The notes under the pieces were generated by a model, which was not told the origin of the DNA, searched no databases, and saw nothing but the letters and a program-made list of their open reading frames with translations. Source: Candidatus Deianiraea vastatrix (GTDB lineage Bacteria; Pseudomonadota; Alphaproteobacteria; Rickettsiales; Deianiraeaceae). From it: 64,000 bases of DNA. A program made the translations under genes and the position numbers. The stretch lies in the NCBI RefSeq assembly GCF_007993655.1, contig NZ_CP029077.1, positions 552,744 to 616,743 of the forward strand, written 5' to 3'. Shown here piece by piece: positions 17,316 through 26,473 of the stretch (its first letter is position 1; each line of letters begins with the position of its first letter).

Positions 17316-18869
17316 TTATAAAATATTATCTATTAAATTTACAGTTTTTTCAAGACCAAAAAGCGATACAAAAGAGCCAAATCTTGGACCTTGATCAAGC
17401 CCGAGCAGAGTTTGATAAAGCATTTTAAAGAACTCACGCGCCTCAATTTGTAAATCTTTTGCACTTTGGTATGTTGCATTTTGAAAGCTTTCTGCACTAT
17501 GCTCACTACATGCAATAAGAGCATTTTTAAGATGCAATAAGGCTTTTTTATCATCCTTGGTCGGCACTTTGTAATTTTTAGTTGGTTTTACAAAATCATT
17601 ATAATAATTTATAGCGCAAATCACCATTTTATCAAGGAATTTATGCTTTCCCTTTACCAAATTGCTATCATATTTTGCAATAAAACCCCAGACAATATCG
17701 TCATTTTCAGGGCTACACGCGGCAGTTAGATTTAAAAGCAGTGCAAAAGATAAATCAAATTCATGTTTTGGAACATCGCCGCTGTGTATAAAAAACGCCG
17801 GATTATTTACCTTTTCCTCATCACTTTGACGATGATAACTTGATGCAAAACTTAAGTACTCATCGACAGATTTTGGAATTACATCAAAATATAATTTCTT
17901 TGCCGTGCGCGGTTTTTGATACATATAATACGCAAGAGACTCGGTTGGCGCGTATTTTAGCCAGTCCTCAACAGAGATTCCATTGCCTTTTGTTTTTGAA
18001 ATTTTCTTACCCTCGCTATCTAAAAATAACTCGTAAAAATACGTCACAGGCGGCTCTTTTTTAAGCGCCCTGCATATATTTTTATAAACCTCTTCGTTTG
18101 GCAAATGGTCTTTTCCGTAAATTTCGTAGTCAACATCAAGTGCAGCCCAACGCATTCCAAAATCAGGTTTCCACTGTAATTTACACCCACCGCCTGTAAA
18201 TTTCTGCGTTTTTTCCTCACCATTTTCACACTTGTATGTTATAGTTTGACTTTTCGCATCAACTTTTATCACACCTTCAGCCAAAACCTTTCCACTGTCA
18301 CTATCAAGCGGCATAAAAGGGCTGTAAGTTTCACGCCTTTCATCACCCAAAGTCGGCAGCATTATAGCCATTATAGCCTCATAATTTTCAGCCGCTTTTG
18401 TCAAATATTCATCAAATTTCCCACTTTTATAACACTCAGTTGCAGATAAAAATTCGTATTTAAAGCCAAAAGAATCAAGAAAAGCACGAAGCCGCGCATT
18501 CATATTATGTCCATAGCTTTCATGAGTTTCAAACGGATCTGGAACTTTAGTCAGCGGAAGTCCAATATATTGCTTTAATTTTTCAGGATTTGGAACATTA
18601 TCTGGAATTTTACGCATGCCGTCCATGTCATCTGATACACAAAAAATTCTAGTTGGAATCTGTGGTGCAAGCTGTGAAAAAGCAAACATAACCATCTGGG
18701 TTCTTACAACTTCTCCAAAAGTTCCGATATGCGGAAGACCAGATGGCCCATACCCGGTTTCAAACAAAACATAGCCCTTTTCTGGCGTTTTCCAATTTAT
18801 TTTATCAAGTATACGAAGCGCCTCTTGAATTGCCCAAGAACTTGATTTTTTCAGCGTTTCTATATCCAT
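17316..18869 (-). CDS. lysK: Lysyl-tRNA synthetase, class I (archaeal type)
   Basis: 517 residues, right for class I LysRS. The Rossmann catalytic domain has GYGPSGLPHIGTFGEVVRT (HIGH motif as HIGT) near residues 44-62 and KISKTKGNG (KMSKS loop) near residue 290. FGMRWAALDVDYEIYGKDH is typical of this family. It charges tRNA-Lys in the cytoplasm. Most bacteria use a class II LysRS; class I is found in archaea, spirochaetes and many alphaproteobacteria including Rickettsiales. Confidence 0.95.
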   Translation of the reverse strand: MDIETLKKSSSWAIQEALRILDKINWKTPEKGYVLFETGYGPSGLPHIGTFGEVVRTQMVMFAFSQLAPQIPTRIFCVSDDMDGMRKIPDNVPNPEKLKQYIGLPLTKVPDPFETHESYGHNMNARLRAFLDSFGFKYEFLSATECYKSGKFDEYLTKAAENYEAIMAIMLPTLGDERRETYSPFMPLDSDSGKVLAEGVIKVDAKSQTITYKCENGEEKTQKFTGGGCKLQWKPDFGMRWAALDVDYEIYGKDHLPNEEVYKNICRALKKEPPVTYFYELFLDSEGKKISKTKGNGISVEDWLKYAPTESLAYYMYQKPRTAKKLYFDVIPKSVDEYLSFASSYHRQSDEEKVNNPAFFIHSGDVPKHEFDLSFALLLNLTAACSPENDDIVWGFIAKYDSNLVKGKHKFLDKMVICAINYYNDFVKPTKNYKVPTKDDKKALLHLKNALIACSEHSAESFQNATYQSAKDLQIEAREFFKMLYQTLLGLDQGPRFGSFVSLFGLEKTVNLIDNIL

Positions 18870-18959
18870 AAAAATATCGTTTTTTAAAACGAAAACACAA
18901 AAAAAATATTTGTCAACAACATTGTAAGTATATAAAATGCAGTTTTGATAAAAACAATG

Positions 18960-19742
18960 TTATTTTAAAACATAAATTAAATCCGGCTCAATCTCGCGCG
19001 CGGGGGTAAGCATAAAGTCGCGAAAATAGCATTGTGCATGGGGGATTTGAAGGTTTTTACTTGAAATTATTTTGCCGTCAAAATACAAAATATCTATATC
19101 AATTTCGCGCGGTGAGAATTTTATTCTATCTTTTTTACGCCCTATTTCCTGCTCTATTTCCTGCGTGATTTGCAAGATTTCATCGCATTTTTTTGCGCAA
19201 AATCCACTTACTGCACAGTTTAGAAAGTCAATATTCCAAGTTGCAGGGCTGCCCTCTGGCATCCAAGCTGGATATTCTATCAGGCTTGAGATTTTTGGCA
19301 TTTTAAGCTGTAATTTTTCACAAAGCAGTTTGTATGCAAGATTTATATTTTTTTCTCTATCTCCAAGATTTGATCCAAGGCAAAAAATCACCTTCACGCC
19401 TTGTGTTTTTTCAATTTCAATCGAAACAGATTTAGCATTTTGCATAACATTTTCCTTAGTTATTTTCACAAAAATTTGCGTTATTTGCTCAAATTTTTCA
19501 AGGATTTTATCTGCAATTGCGCCTGCCAAGGCTTCTATTATATCAAATTGATTTGATTTTGCGATGTCTAAAATGACATTTTCAATCTTAACATAGTCTA
19601 TAACATCCGATAAAACCTTAGGATTTTGCGTATTGTATATTATTTTACAGTCTATTTTCACGCCTTGAATATCAGATTTTTCCCAAGGATAATGGCATTT
19701 TAGATTTGCATTTAGGCAAATGTCATTAATTTCTATTATCAT
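18960..19742 (-). CDS. folK: Dihydroneopterin aldolase - HPPK fusion (FolB-FolK)
   Basis: 260 residues in two parts. Residues 1-118 have the FolB pattern: DICLNANLKCHYPWEK, DVIDYVKIENVILDI, and a strand KITKENVMQNAKSVSIEIEK split by the catalytic region. Residues 119-260 are FolK, with FCLGSNLGDREKNI and FSPREIDIDILYFDGK followed by IPHAQCYFRDFMLTP. The two activities are consecutive: aldol cleavage of dihydroneopterin, then pyrophosphorylation of the hydroxymethyl product, leading to dihydropteroate. Its start lies 9 bases from the iscA stop on the same strand. Confidence 0.88.
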   Translation of the reverse strand: MIIEINDICLNANLKCHYPWEKSDIQGVKIDCKIIYNTQNPKVLSDVIDYVKIENVILDIAKSNQFDIIEALAGAIADKILEKFEQITQIFVKITKENVMQNAKSVSIEIEKTQGVKVIFCLGSNLGDREKNINLAYKLLCEKLQLKMPKISSLIEYPAWMPEGSPATWNIDFLNCAVSGFCAKKCDEILQITQEIEQEIGRKKDRIKFSPREIDIDILYFDGKIISSKNLQIPHAQCYFRDFMLTPAREIEPDLIYVLK

Positions 19743-19751
19743 AACAAGATT

Positions 19752-20198
19752 TTACACATAAAACGAAGATCCACAGCCACATTTTCCTTTTTCATTTGGA
19801 TTTATAAAGACAAAGCCCTCTTTAAACTGTTCGACTTGGTAGTCCATAGTCATTCCGATTACAAAAAGCGATGCTTTTATATCGATAAAAATGCGTTTTC
19901 CATCGCTTGTCACTAGCATTTCGTCTGCGTCGGTTAAGTTTATTCCATAGTCTGCAAATTCTATTTTATACGCCATACCGCTACAGCCTTTTGAGCGAAT
20001 GCTGACTTTAATTCCAGATGATGGTTTTTTGCGCTTTTCAAGTATTTCTGAAATGCGTTTTAGAGCCTCATCGGTGACAGTGAAATAGTTTACGATTTTG
20101 TTTTTAAATTCAAGTGGAACCTGAACTTCTGGGGTCTCTATATCTGCGACAAAGCCTGTATCTTTTAAATCACAAAGTCCAAAATCATTATTTTTCAT
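19752..20198 (-). CDS. iscA: Iron-sulfur carrier, IscA type (second copy)
   Basis: 148 residues from ATG 20198; the frame can extend to 20252. The A-type carrier cysteines are in SKGCSGMAYKIEF and KCGCGSSF, and the IscA-like GMTMDYQVEQFKEGFVF and NPNEKGKCGCG motifs are clear. An N-terminal stretch of about 40 residues (from KNNDFGLCDL) precedes the domain and has no obvious counterpart. It carries clusters to target proteins together with the ErpA-type copy at 9775. The other isc genes are not nearby. Confidence 0.87.
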   Translation of the reverse strand: MKNNDFGLCDLKDTGFVADIETPEVQVPLEFKNKIVNYFTVTDEALKRISEILEKRKKPSSGIKVSIRSKGCSGMAYKIEFADYGINLTDADEMLVTSDGKRIFIDIKASLFVIGMTMDYQVEQFKEGFVFINPNEKGKCGCGSSFYV

Positions 20199-20439
20199 GC
20201 AATTACAACTGAAAATAATTAATCGTTTTAAATCAAAACAGATAAAAGTCAAGATAATATATTTTTTATTTGCGTTTATATGCTTAAAGCATACTATCTT
20301 AATAATTATACTTCATTATCTCCCTTTTATCAATTGTTTTTGAAATTTTTACGTTTTAAGATAGTCACCTATATTTTATAAAAACATAAACAGATTTTAT
20401 AAGATTTGTTACAAAACTTCCTAACGAAATAAAAAATCT

Positions 20440-21534
20440 TCAATATTCATTTAATATTTTTATTACATACTCAACTTCCTCATCCTTCATAACAGATGAA
20501 ATTGGGATAGATAGAATTTCGTTATGAATATAATCACATTCAAAATTTAAATGATTAAATTCTTTATAACATTCTTGTTTGTAAGCTGGCAATGGATAAT
20601 GAATCAATGTTTGAATTCCACTTTCTTCAAGATGCTTTTGCAATTTATCACGATTTTTCGCACGAACAACAAACAGATGCCAAACACTATCATGCAGATT
20701 TTTGTCGTTCAATTTAGGTAAAATAATTTGATCATTTTTAATACTGTCGCAATAAAATTTTGCAATTTGTTGCCTTCTTTGATTTTCTTGGTTTAAATAT
20801 TTAAGTTTTACACGTAAAATTGCTGCTTGCAGTTCATCAAGTCTTGCATTGTAACCAATATCTTCATTATAATACTTTCTTTGCGAGCCATAATTTCTAA
20901 GAGTCTTCAATTGTTTAGCCAAATTTTCATCATTTGTTGTTATGCAGCCGCCATCTCCAATTGCCCCTAAGTTTTTTCCAGGGTAAAAACTAAATCCATT
21001 TGCAATACCAAAAGATCCAGCTTTTTTGCCATTTTCGTCCATCGCACCATGAGCTTGAGCACAGTCTTCAATTATAAAAAGTCCATATTTATTTGCTATT
21101 TTTATAATTTCATCCATTTCACAAAGTTTGCCATACAAATGAACTGGCATTATAGCTTTTGTATTTTTTGTAATTGCAGATTCAATTTTTTTTATATCAA
21201 TATTATAAGTATTTATATCACATTCTACAAATACAGGTTTTGCGCCAATATGAGACACAGACAAAGCTGATGCTATATATGTATTTGATGGAACAATAAC
21301 TTCATCATCTTGACCAATATCTAGAGCTTTTAAACTCAATGATAATGCATTTAGTCCGTTATCAACACCAATTGCATATTTCGTTCCACAAAACTGTGCA
21401 AATTCTTGTTCAAATTTTTCAACTTCTTGACCAAGTATATAATGACCTGAACTCAATACTGTTTGCATTGCTTCAAAAATTTCTTCTTTGTATTGAAGGT
21501 TGATTTGTTGTAGGTGAAGAAAGGGGATCTGCAT
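20440..21534 (-). CDS. PLP-dependent sugar aminotransferase, DegT/DnrJ family (FdtB/QdtB type)
   Basis: 364 residues, full length. The start [17 protein letters not shown], the substrate loop [26 protein letters not shown] and the PLP-lysine motif [14 protein letters not shown] are all intact. The closest relatives by motif are the 3-ketosugar aminotransferases FdtB and QdtB, which make dTDP-Fuc3N or dTDP-Qui3N from the ketoisomerase product. It is the only undamaged gene of this minus-strand cluster, starting 4 bases after the glycosyltransferase remnant. Confidence 0.85.
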   Translation of the reverse strand: MQIPFLHLQQINLQYKEEIFEAMQTVLSSGHYILGQEVEKFEQEFAQFCGTKYAIGVDNGLNALSLSLKALDIGQDDEVIVPSNTYIASALSVSHIGAKPVFVECDINTYNIDIKKIESAITKNTKAIMPVHLYGKLCEMDEIIKIANKYGLFIIEDCAQAHGAMDENGKKAGSFGIANGFSFYPGKNLGAIGDGGCITTNDENLAKQLKTLRNYGSQRKYYNEDIGYNARLDELQAAILRVKLKYLNQENQRRQQIAKFYCDSIKNDQIILPKLNDKNLHDSVWHLFVVRAKNRDKLQKHLEESGIQTLIHYPLPAYKQECYKEFNHLNFECDYIHNEILSIPISSVMKDEEVEYVIKILNEY

Positions 21535-21538
21535 ATAA

Positions 21539-22357
21539 TTAATGTAAAAACAATTTTTTTATTTTTCTTACTAATTCGCAAACAATATTAAAAGTACTGT
21601 CTTTTTCAATAAAATTATTACATAATGTATAAAAATCTTTCATTTCAAATTTGTAATATTCGTAAATCATTTCTTTTTTTACAGGATCTAGCATTTCATT
21701 ATAAATAACATCTAATGCAAATAGATAATATGGTCTACGCCTTATCAACAAAGCCTCTTGCGCAATTGCAAATGATATCAGCTTGTTATGTGGAACTGTT
21801 TTTTGAAATATTTCTTCAAATTGCTCTACAGTCTTAATGTAATCAGTAAAATTTAATAACACTTTAGTGTGTTCAAATTGATCCCTCGAAAACAATTCTA
21901 TTTTTTTCTTCCTATCTTTTTGCAATGACAAATTGTTTCCGTGAATTCTATAATGCGTTAATTTCTCAGGTAAACACATTATTTTAAATCCACTCAGCAA
22001 CATTTTTACCCACATGTCAAAATCTTGTAGCTGCAACAAACATGGATTAAAATGTATCTTTCTATAAACATCTTTTTTTATCATCAAACTTGCTGCGCAT
22101 ATGAAATTTCCATTATAGAAAAAATATCTCAACATATCCGATGGAGTTTTATTTTGATTAAAAATCGATGTCATGGCATTGGGGATTGTTTTAGTATCTC
22201 CATCGATAATGTCAACATATGTATAAACCATATCGCAATCAGGATTTTGCTCCATGAATTCATAACATTTTTTAACTCTATCTACATGCATTACATCATC
22301 ACCAGCTATAATTGCAAGATATTCAGAATCAGCGTTGTTAACAACAAATTGTGAGTT
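21539..22357 (-). pseudogene. Family 2 glycosyltransferase, N-terminus lost
   Basis: The frame is open from 22357 (just after TAA at 22358-22360) with no start until ATG 22291. The sequence reads ADSEYLAIIAGDDVMHVDRV, the nucleotide-sugar/metal-binding stretch of GT-A family 2 enzymes, then LLQLQDFDMWVKM and LTHYRIHGNNLS, typical of the C-terminal half of the catalytic domain. The first roughly 70-80 residues (the VSVIIPTYN region) are missing. Upstream, in another frame, lies a truncated formyltransferase, so a deletion joined the two. Translation from ATG 22291 would give a 250-residue protein lacking the donor-binding strand, probably inactive. Confidence 0.75.
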
Positions 22358-22614
22358 TTAATAAAATCTTCTTTCAATATAATACCCAAATAACAACAAA
22401 AACATAAATCTATTGTTATATTATTTTGTTCGCAATAGTTTGCTAAATCTGAAGATTTTTTGCAAATTGCATATTTAATATTTTTATCTTTACAATATTG
22501 CAGAACATCTATATTTCTAGCATTATTTTCTATAAAAACAAAATCTAAATCAAAATTTAGATACAAATAATTCAAGATATCAACTTGATTTCCTATATAG
22601 ACTAGCTTTAACAT
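22306..22614 (-). pseudogene. Sugar N-formyltransferase remnant (N-terminal half)
   Basis: 102 residues. KLVYIGNQVDILNYL and CFCCYLGIILKEDFIKTHN resemble the N-terminal Rossmann half of formyl-tetrahydrofolate-dependent sugar formyltransferases, ending where the conserved Asn-x-His motif should start. The frame then runs out of register into glycosyltransferase sequence and stops at 22306. Such enzymes N-formylate 3- or 4-amino-6-deoxysugars, which fits the neighbours. The assignment rests on weak similarity that I recognise by pattern. Confidence 0.55.
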
Positions 22615-22633
22615 ACATCTTTACAAAACTCAC

Positions 22634-23143
22634 TTAAATTATTATAAACTTTATCCGGATTATATTATAACAAAATAATTTATACATTCTTTGAGAAGAA
22701 TCAACAATTACTTCAATTATACAAGACTTGTTATCATTAAATAAATCTTTTATTGTTTTGCAATCTTCAATTTTTTTTATCTTGACGTAAGATAAACCAT
22801 ATGCTTTTGATAATATATCCATCTGTGGACATTTGACATACTTCTCATTTGTACCAAAATATCTAGAATTCATGTACCTATCTTGAGATTCCCTAATAAG
22901 ACCTAAGCCATTATTGTTAAATATAATAATTTTTATATTTAAATTCTTATCAGCAATGAGCATCAATTCCTGCATATTCATTTGAAAACCGCCATCTCCA
23001 CTAAAAGAGATAATTTGCTTTTTGTTTTCAGCTGCATAACATGCACCAATAGCATATGGAATTGAACACCCCATCGAGCCATATCCTACTCCACTTAGTA
23101 TTTTTTGCCCTACCATCGATTTTTTATTATTAAATTTCATCAT
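22634..23143 (-). pseudogene. Thiamine-diphosphate enzyme fragment (acetolactate-synthase-like C-terminus)
   Basis: 169 residues covering only the C-terminal TPP-binding domain: SGVGYGSMGCSIPYAIGAC, then GDGGFQMNMQEL and IIFNNNGLG (the GDG...NN cofactor motif). Intact members have about 550-590 residues, so some 380 are missing; the ATG sits 5 bases after the ketoisomerase stop, where a deletion seems to have placed it. Near 22660-22690 another frame continues with a plausible tail (NPDKVYNNLSEFCKDVC) whose stop overlaps the next ATG, hinting at a second frameshift. Such enzymes occur in sugar-branching pathways (YerE) as well as amino-acid synthesis. Confidence 0.7.
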
Positions 23144-23148
23144 AAAAA

Positions 23149-23552
23149 TTATACATTAACTAATTTTAAAAATTCTTCGTAATTTCTAACATACTCACTT
23201 TCATCATAATAATCACTCGCCAAAACCATTAACACGCAATCTTGCGAAAAATTAAACATTTCCCTCCAAATCATTGTGCCAACATAAAGCCCTTGATATT
23301 TTTTATCTAATTTTATTGTATCTTTTTTAGCCCCATTGTCAAGAAGAATATCACATGAACCAGAAACGCAAATAATTACCTGTTCTAATTTTGTATGAGC
23401 ATGAAATCCTCTGTGAATATCAATTTTTGTATAAAAACATAATAAACCCTTTTTATATCAAATGGAATGTTTTTATTACCTTCTAATGAAACCAATGAGC
23501 CCCTTGTATCACCAATTAATTGAAAATTAATTTTTTTATAGTTTAAAGACAT
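23149..23552 (-). pseudogene. FdtA/QdtA-type dTDP-4-keto-6-deoxyglucose ketoisomerase, frameshifted
   Basis: From ATG 23552 the frame reads NFQLIGDTRGSLVSLE, KNIPFDIKRVYYVF; the expected continuation YTKIDIHRGFHAH, then YQGLYVGTMIWREMFNFS and YDESEYVRNYEEFLK, is in another frame. One missing base restores a 134-residue cupin, the normal length, with the His-x-x-x-His-x-His cluster. The break is at the A5 run at 23433-23437 (T5 on the coding strand). The enzyme moves the keto group from C4 to C3 before amination by the FdtB/QdtB-type enzyme encoded downstream. It may be a pseudogene, a slippage-rescued gene or a sequencing error. Confidence 0.8.
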
Positions 23553-23560
23553 TGCAAGGA

Positions 23561-23979
23561 CTACATCATATGTGTTTTTAAAATATAAAAAAATAAAAAG
23601 CAATAATTTTTATTTTTAAATATATCATAACCAAACTCCAGCAGTCTGGTATAAATTGAATTTCCAAAAAATTATCAAAGTATAACATGACAGAAGGTAA
23701 GAGATGACAACGTTAAAATGCTTTAAAAGTAAAATCTTTCGCTTAACAAAAGTCAATTTATACACACTTACTCAATTAAATTTCTTTAAAAAGGTATAAT
23801 CACTTTTATTAAATATATCGTGAAAGTTGTGTAGTAAAATTTTTCAATCTTTAATAGGTAAATAAGAGGATTTTATTACTAAATTCAGTATTTATAAAAT
23901 AACTTTATAAATATTAAATAAGGTTTTTATTGACAATTATATCAATCATATTAACATCTAATCAATATATATACAAAGA
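23561..23979. other. Intergenic stretch with a possible gene remnant and a promoter
   Basis: No intact gene is visible. On the minus strand, from about 23680 to the TAG at 23561-23563, one frame reads FFGNSIYTRLLEFGYDIF, then a Lys/Asn/Phe-rich end, which may be the tail of another lost glycosyltransferase or TPR-like protein. The rest, 23690-23930, is A/T-rich without recognisable content. A promoter for the next plus-strand gene lies at 23930-23957. Confidence 0.35.
23930..23957 (+). promoter_or_regulatory. Candidate promoter for the second pilin-like gene
   Basis: TTGACA at 23930-23935 is followed after 16 bases by TAACAT at 23952-23957. The ATG at 23980 would have a leader of about 16 bases. 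The -35 is perfect; the -10 is a poor match. Confidence 0.4.
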
Positions 23980-24918
23980 ATGAGAAAATTAAGAAAAAAA
24001 GGTAATTTATTAATACCAGTTCTACTGTTTTTGTTAATTTTAACAGGTCTTCTTACAATTTTAACCTTAACCCAAACAATATTACAACAATATAAAGCAT
24101 CGCGCATTATATACGATTACAATAGATTATCCACGGCAATAAAAAGCTTTCAATCTTCTTTCTCATATTGGCCAGGAGATGTCTCTTATAGTTCACTCAC
24201 AGGACCTCTTGCAAACGCATCTGTAAAAGCTGACACTCTATATACAGAAACAAATTACAACAACACAACCCACTATGGTCAATCTGGAAACGGCATAATT
24301 GGTAGTGTAAAATCAACATTAACATGGCTTGAACTTGGCGTATCGGGAATTTTAAAAGATTCTTCAATTAATTACACCAAAAGTTTAAATGGGGTTGGAA
24401 TACAAACACTTTCTTACAATTACCTAGTTGGAAACAATATGTTGCCAGAGTCATCTTTTGACTCAAATCTTGCATGGACATTCTCATTAGATTTAGCAAA
24501 TCAAGGAGCACCAAGCTACACAGTTCCATATGGTAGTGCAATATATAATTCAACATACGGAGTGTATAACACAATGTGGTCAGGAATGCCAAAATTAACT
24601 CTTTATAAATGGGGAAGCGCAACTTATGCTGGGTACCTAGATTTAACAAACGCATCAGGTGACATAAGTGCCGTTTCACCAAGTCTTGCATTTATCGTTG
24701 ATCAAAAAATCGATGATGGTTTTCCTTATGGGCCAAGATCTATAGTTGTTGGCGACGGATATCAAGTTTCATCTTCAGCTGGATCAAAATGCAATAATAT
24801 TGGAGTTTTATACAGCGCCGCAACTCAACAATCTCAGTTCACAGGAACTACAGCAGTACCAGTAAAATATATTCACGGCTCTACAATTAAAGGATGTGTA
24901 ATGACATTTAGGTTTTAA
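23980..24918 (+). CDS. Pilin-like protein with unusual N-terminal helix
   Basis: 312 residues. A short basic leader MRKLRKKG is followed by a hydrophobic helix NLLIPVLLFLLILTGLLTIL and then YNRLSTAIKSFQSSFSYWPGD, matching the layout of pilin-like proteins (leader, hydrophobic helix, then an aromatic F-x-x-Y/W-x-PGD segment). If cleaved after Gly8, mature residue 5 is Pro rather than the Glu conserved in pilins. The rest is Ser/Thr/Tyr/Asn-rich and looks like an extracellular domain. The gene follows the decaying glycan cluster and precedes a metal transporter. The pilin assignment is tentative. Confidence 0.55.
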   Translation: MRKLRKKGNLLIPVLLFLLILTGLLTILTLTQTILQQYKASRIIYDYNRLSTAIKSFQSSFSYWPGDVSYSSLTGPLANASVKADTLYTETNYNNTTHYGQSGNGIIGSVKSTLTWLELGVSGILKDSSINYTKSLNGVGIQTLSYNYLVGNNMLPESSFDSNLAWTFSLDLANQGAPSYTVPYGSAIYNSTYGVYNTMWSGMPKLTLYKWGSATYAGYLDLTNASGDISAVSPSLAFIVDQKIDDGFPYGPRSIVVGDGYQVSSSAGSKCNNIGVLYSAATQQSQFTGTTAVPVKYIHGSTIKGCVMTFRF

Positions 24919-24930
24919 TTAGATAATTAA

Positions 24931-25782
24931 ATGAATCTTATCAAATACACTTCAATTGCTGCAATTTTTGTAAGCACTAGCCTTATCATAGCTAAAATTT
25001 TAACCTATCATTTTAGTCACTCAATTGCTATTTTATCATCTCTTGTTGACTCAAGCCTTGATCTTCTAACATCGCTAATTAATTGTGTTGCAATATTTTA
25101 CGCCGCAAAACCAAAAGATGAAGACCACAAATTTGGGCACAGTGCAATTGAAGATATAGCCTCATTCATACAGGCAATGATTATATTTATATCCGGAATT
25201 TTGATTATTTATCAAGCAAGCATGAATATCGTAAATCACAAGGTCATAACATTTGAAAAAGTCTCGATGTATACAATGCTTTTATCGCTTTTCATGACAA
25301 TTTGCCTTGTTTTATTGCAAAAATATACGATTTCTAAAACAAAATCACTAGTAATTAGTGCAGATTGCCTTCACTATAAGACAGATGTGCTCATGAATAT
25401 CGGCATAATTGCTTCACTTTTTATCCTGAAATTCACGCATTTTTACGCAATTGACTCAATTGTTGCAATTTGCATAGCAGTATATATTATATACTCAGCA
25501 TTTGAGCTTGGAAAATCCGCTTTTAACAACCTTATGGGTCGCGAAATTTCAAGGCAGGAACAAGACGAAATAATTGCGATAATTCAAGCGGAAAATCGCA
25601 TTAAAGGTTTTCATGATTTTAAGACACGCAGATCTGGGCAAATGAGTTTTATCCAAATCCACATCGAAATGAAAGGCGATTTAACACTTTTTACCGCACA
25701 TGAAATTTGTGAAGAAATTGAGCAAAAAATCACAGAAAAAATCCCAAATTGCGAAATTATAATACACAAAGACCCGTGTTGA
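24931..25782 (+). CDS. fieF: Cation diffusion facilitator metal exporter (FieF-like)
   Basis: 283 residues. Six hydrophobic segments lie in the first 200 residues. The metal site residues are visible in SLVDSSLDLLTS (Asp-x-x-x-Asp), KPKDEDHKFGHSAIED, and the later HYKTDVLMN with SADCLHY (His and Asp of helix 5). The C-terminal cytoplasmic ferredoxin-like domain ends in CEIIIHKDPC. CDF proteins expel Zn2+, Fe2+ or Cd2+ in exchange for protons. It begins 12 bases after the pilin-like gene, so it could share its transcript. Confidence 0.9.
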   Translation: MNLIKYTSIAAIFVSTSLIIAKILTYHFSHSIAILSSLVDSSLDLLTSLINCVAIFYAAKPKDEDHKFGHSAIEDIASFIQAMIIFISGILIIYQASMNIVNHKVITFEKVSMYTMLLSLFMTICLVLLQKYTISKTKSLVISADCLHYKTDVLMNIGIIASLFILKFTHFYAIDSIVAICIAVYIIYSAFELGKSAFNNLMGREISRQEQDEIIAIIQAENRIKGFHDFKTRRSGQMSFIQIHIEMKGDLTLFTAHEICEEIEQKITEKIPNCEIIIHKDPC

Positions 25783-25850
25783 TTGTGTAATAAAAAAAAC
25801 TTGATTTTAAAATAATTGCAATATCCAATTTATCAACTTAATATAAAGAT

Positions 25851-26468
25851 ATGAAAGCGATATTTATTTTCTTAAGTATTTTCCTTGTCTTTTTACAAAA
25901 TATTGCACAGGCATCAATATTTAATCCATTTAGCTCAATTGCAACATTAAACATTGGATATGATTATATTTATCCAAAATTTAATGGTTATTCAAGACAT
26001 AATTCAGACATTGCATCAGATGCATTTAAATTCAAAAGTAGTAACGTATATGCAGGATTACGACTATTTAGATACTTTGGAATAGAAACTGGATACTCAA
26101 GAATACTAAGCAGATTTACAGACCCATATCTATCAACAGATCTAAATTTCAAACAATCTTATGTAGAGGGAAAAATATTTCTACCAATAATATCAACACC
26201 AATATTTTCAATAGATGGATACGCATCTTATGGATTTTCAAAGATAAATGCACAGGCGATATATTTAGATTTGTATTCTGTAAAAAATCTAAACCTTGCA
26301 TCTGGTGTTGAAAATCATAATGCAAAAAAATATGGCATAGGGCTTGAAGCAAGTATAATCGGAACATTTGCCGCAAGGGTTGGATATTACAGATTGGATA
26401 GAAAAATTGAAATTATGGATAATAAAAAATTAGACGCAGTTTATGCTGGTGTTTCAATGTATTTTTAG
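25851..26468 (+). CDS. Outer-membrane beta-barrel protein
   Basis: 205 residues. Residues 1-22 form a signal peptide ending Ala-Gln-Ala. The rest alternates polar and aromatic residues, as in TLNIGYDYIYPKF, NVYAGLRLFRYFGIETGY and FAARVGYYRLD, and ends YAGVSMYF with the C-terminal Phe that the BAM machinery recognises. It should form an eight-stranded barrel similar to surface antigens of Rickettsiales. The function (adhesin, porin or structural) cannot be told. The dsbA-like gene begins 5 bases after its stop. Confidence 0.78.
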   Translation: MKAIFIFLSIFLVFLQNIAQASIFNPFSSIATLNIGYDYIYPKFNGYSRHNSDIASDAFKFKSSNVYAGLRLFRYFGIETGYSRILSRFTDPYLSTDLNFKQSYVEGKIFLPIISTPIFSIDGYASYGFSKINAQAIYLDLYSVKNLNLASGVENHNAKKYGIGLEASIIGTFAARVGYYRLDRKIEIMDNKKLDAVYAGVSMYF

Positions 26469-26473
26469 TTACC

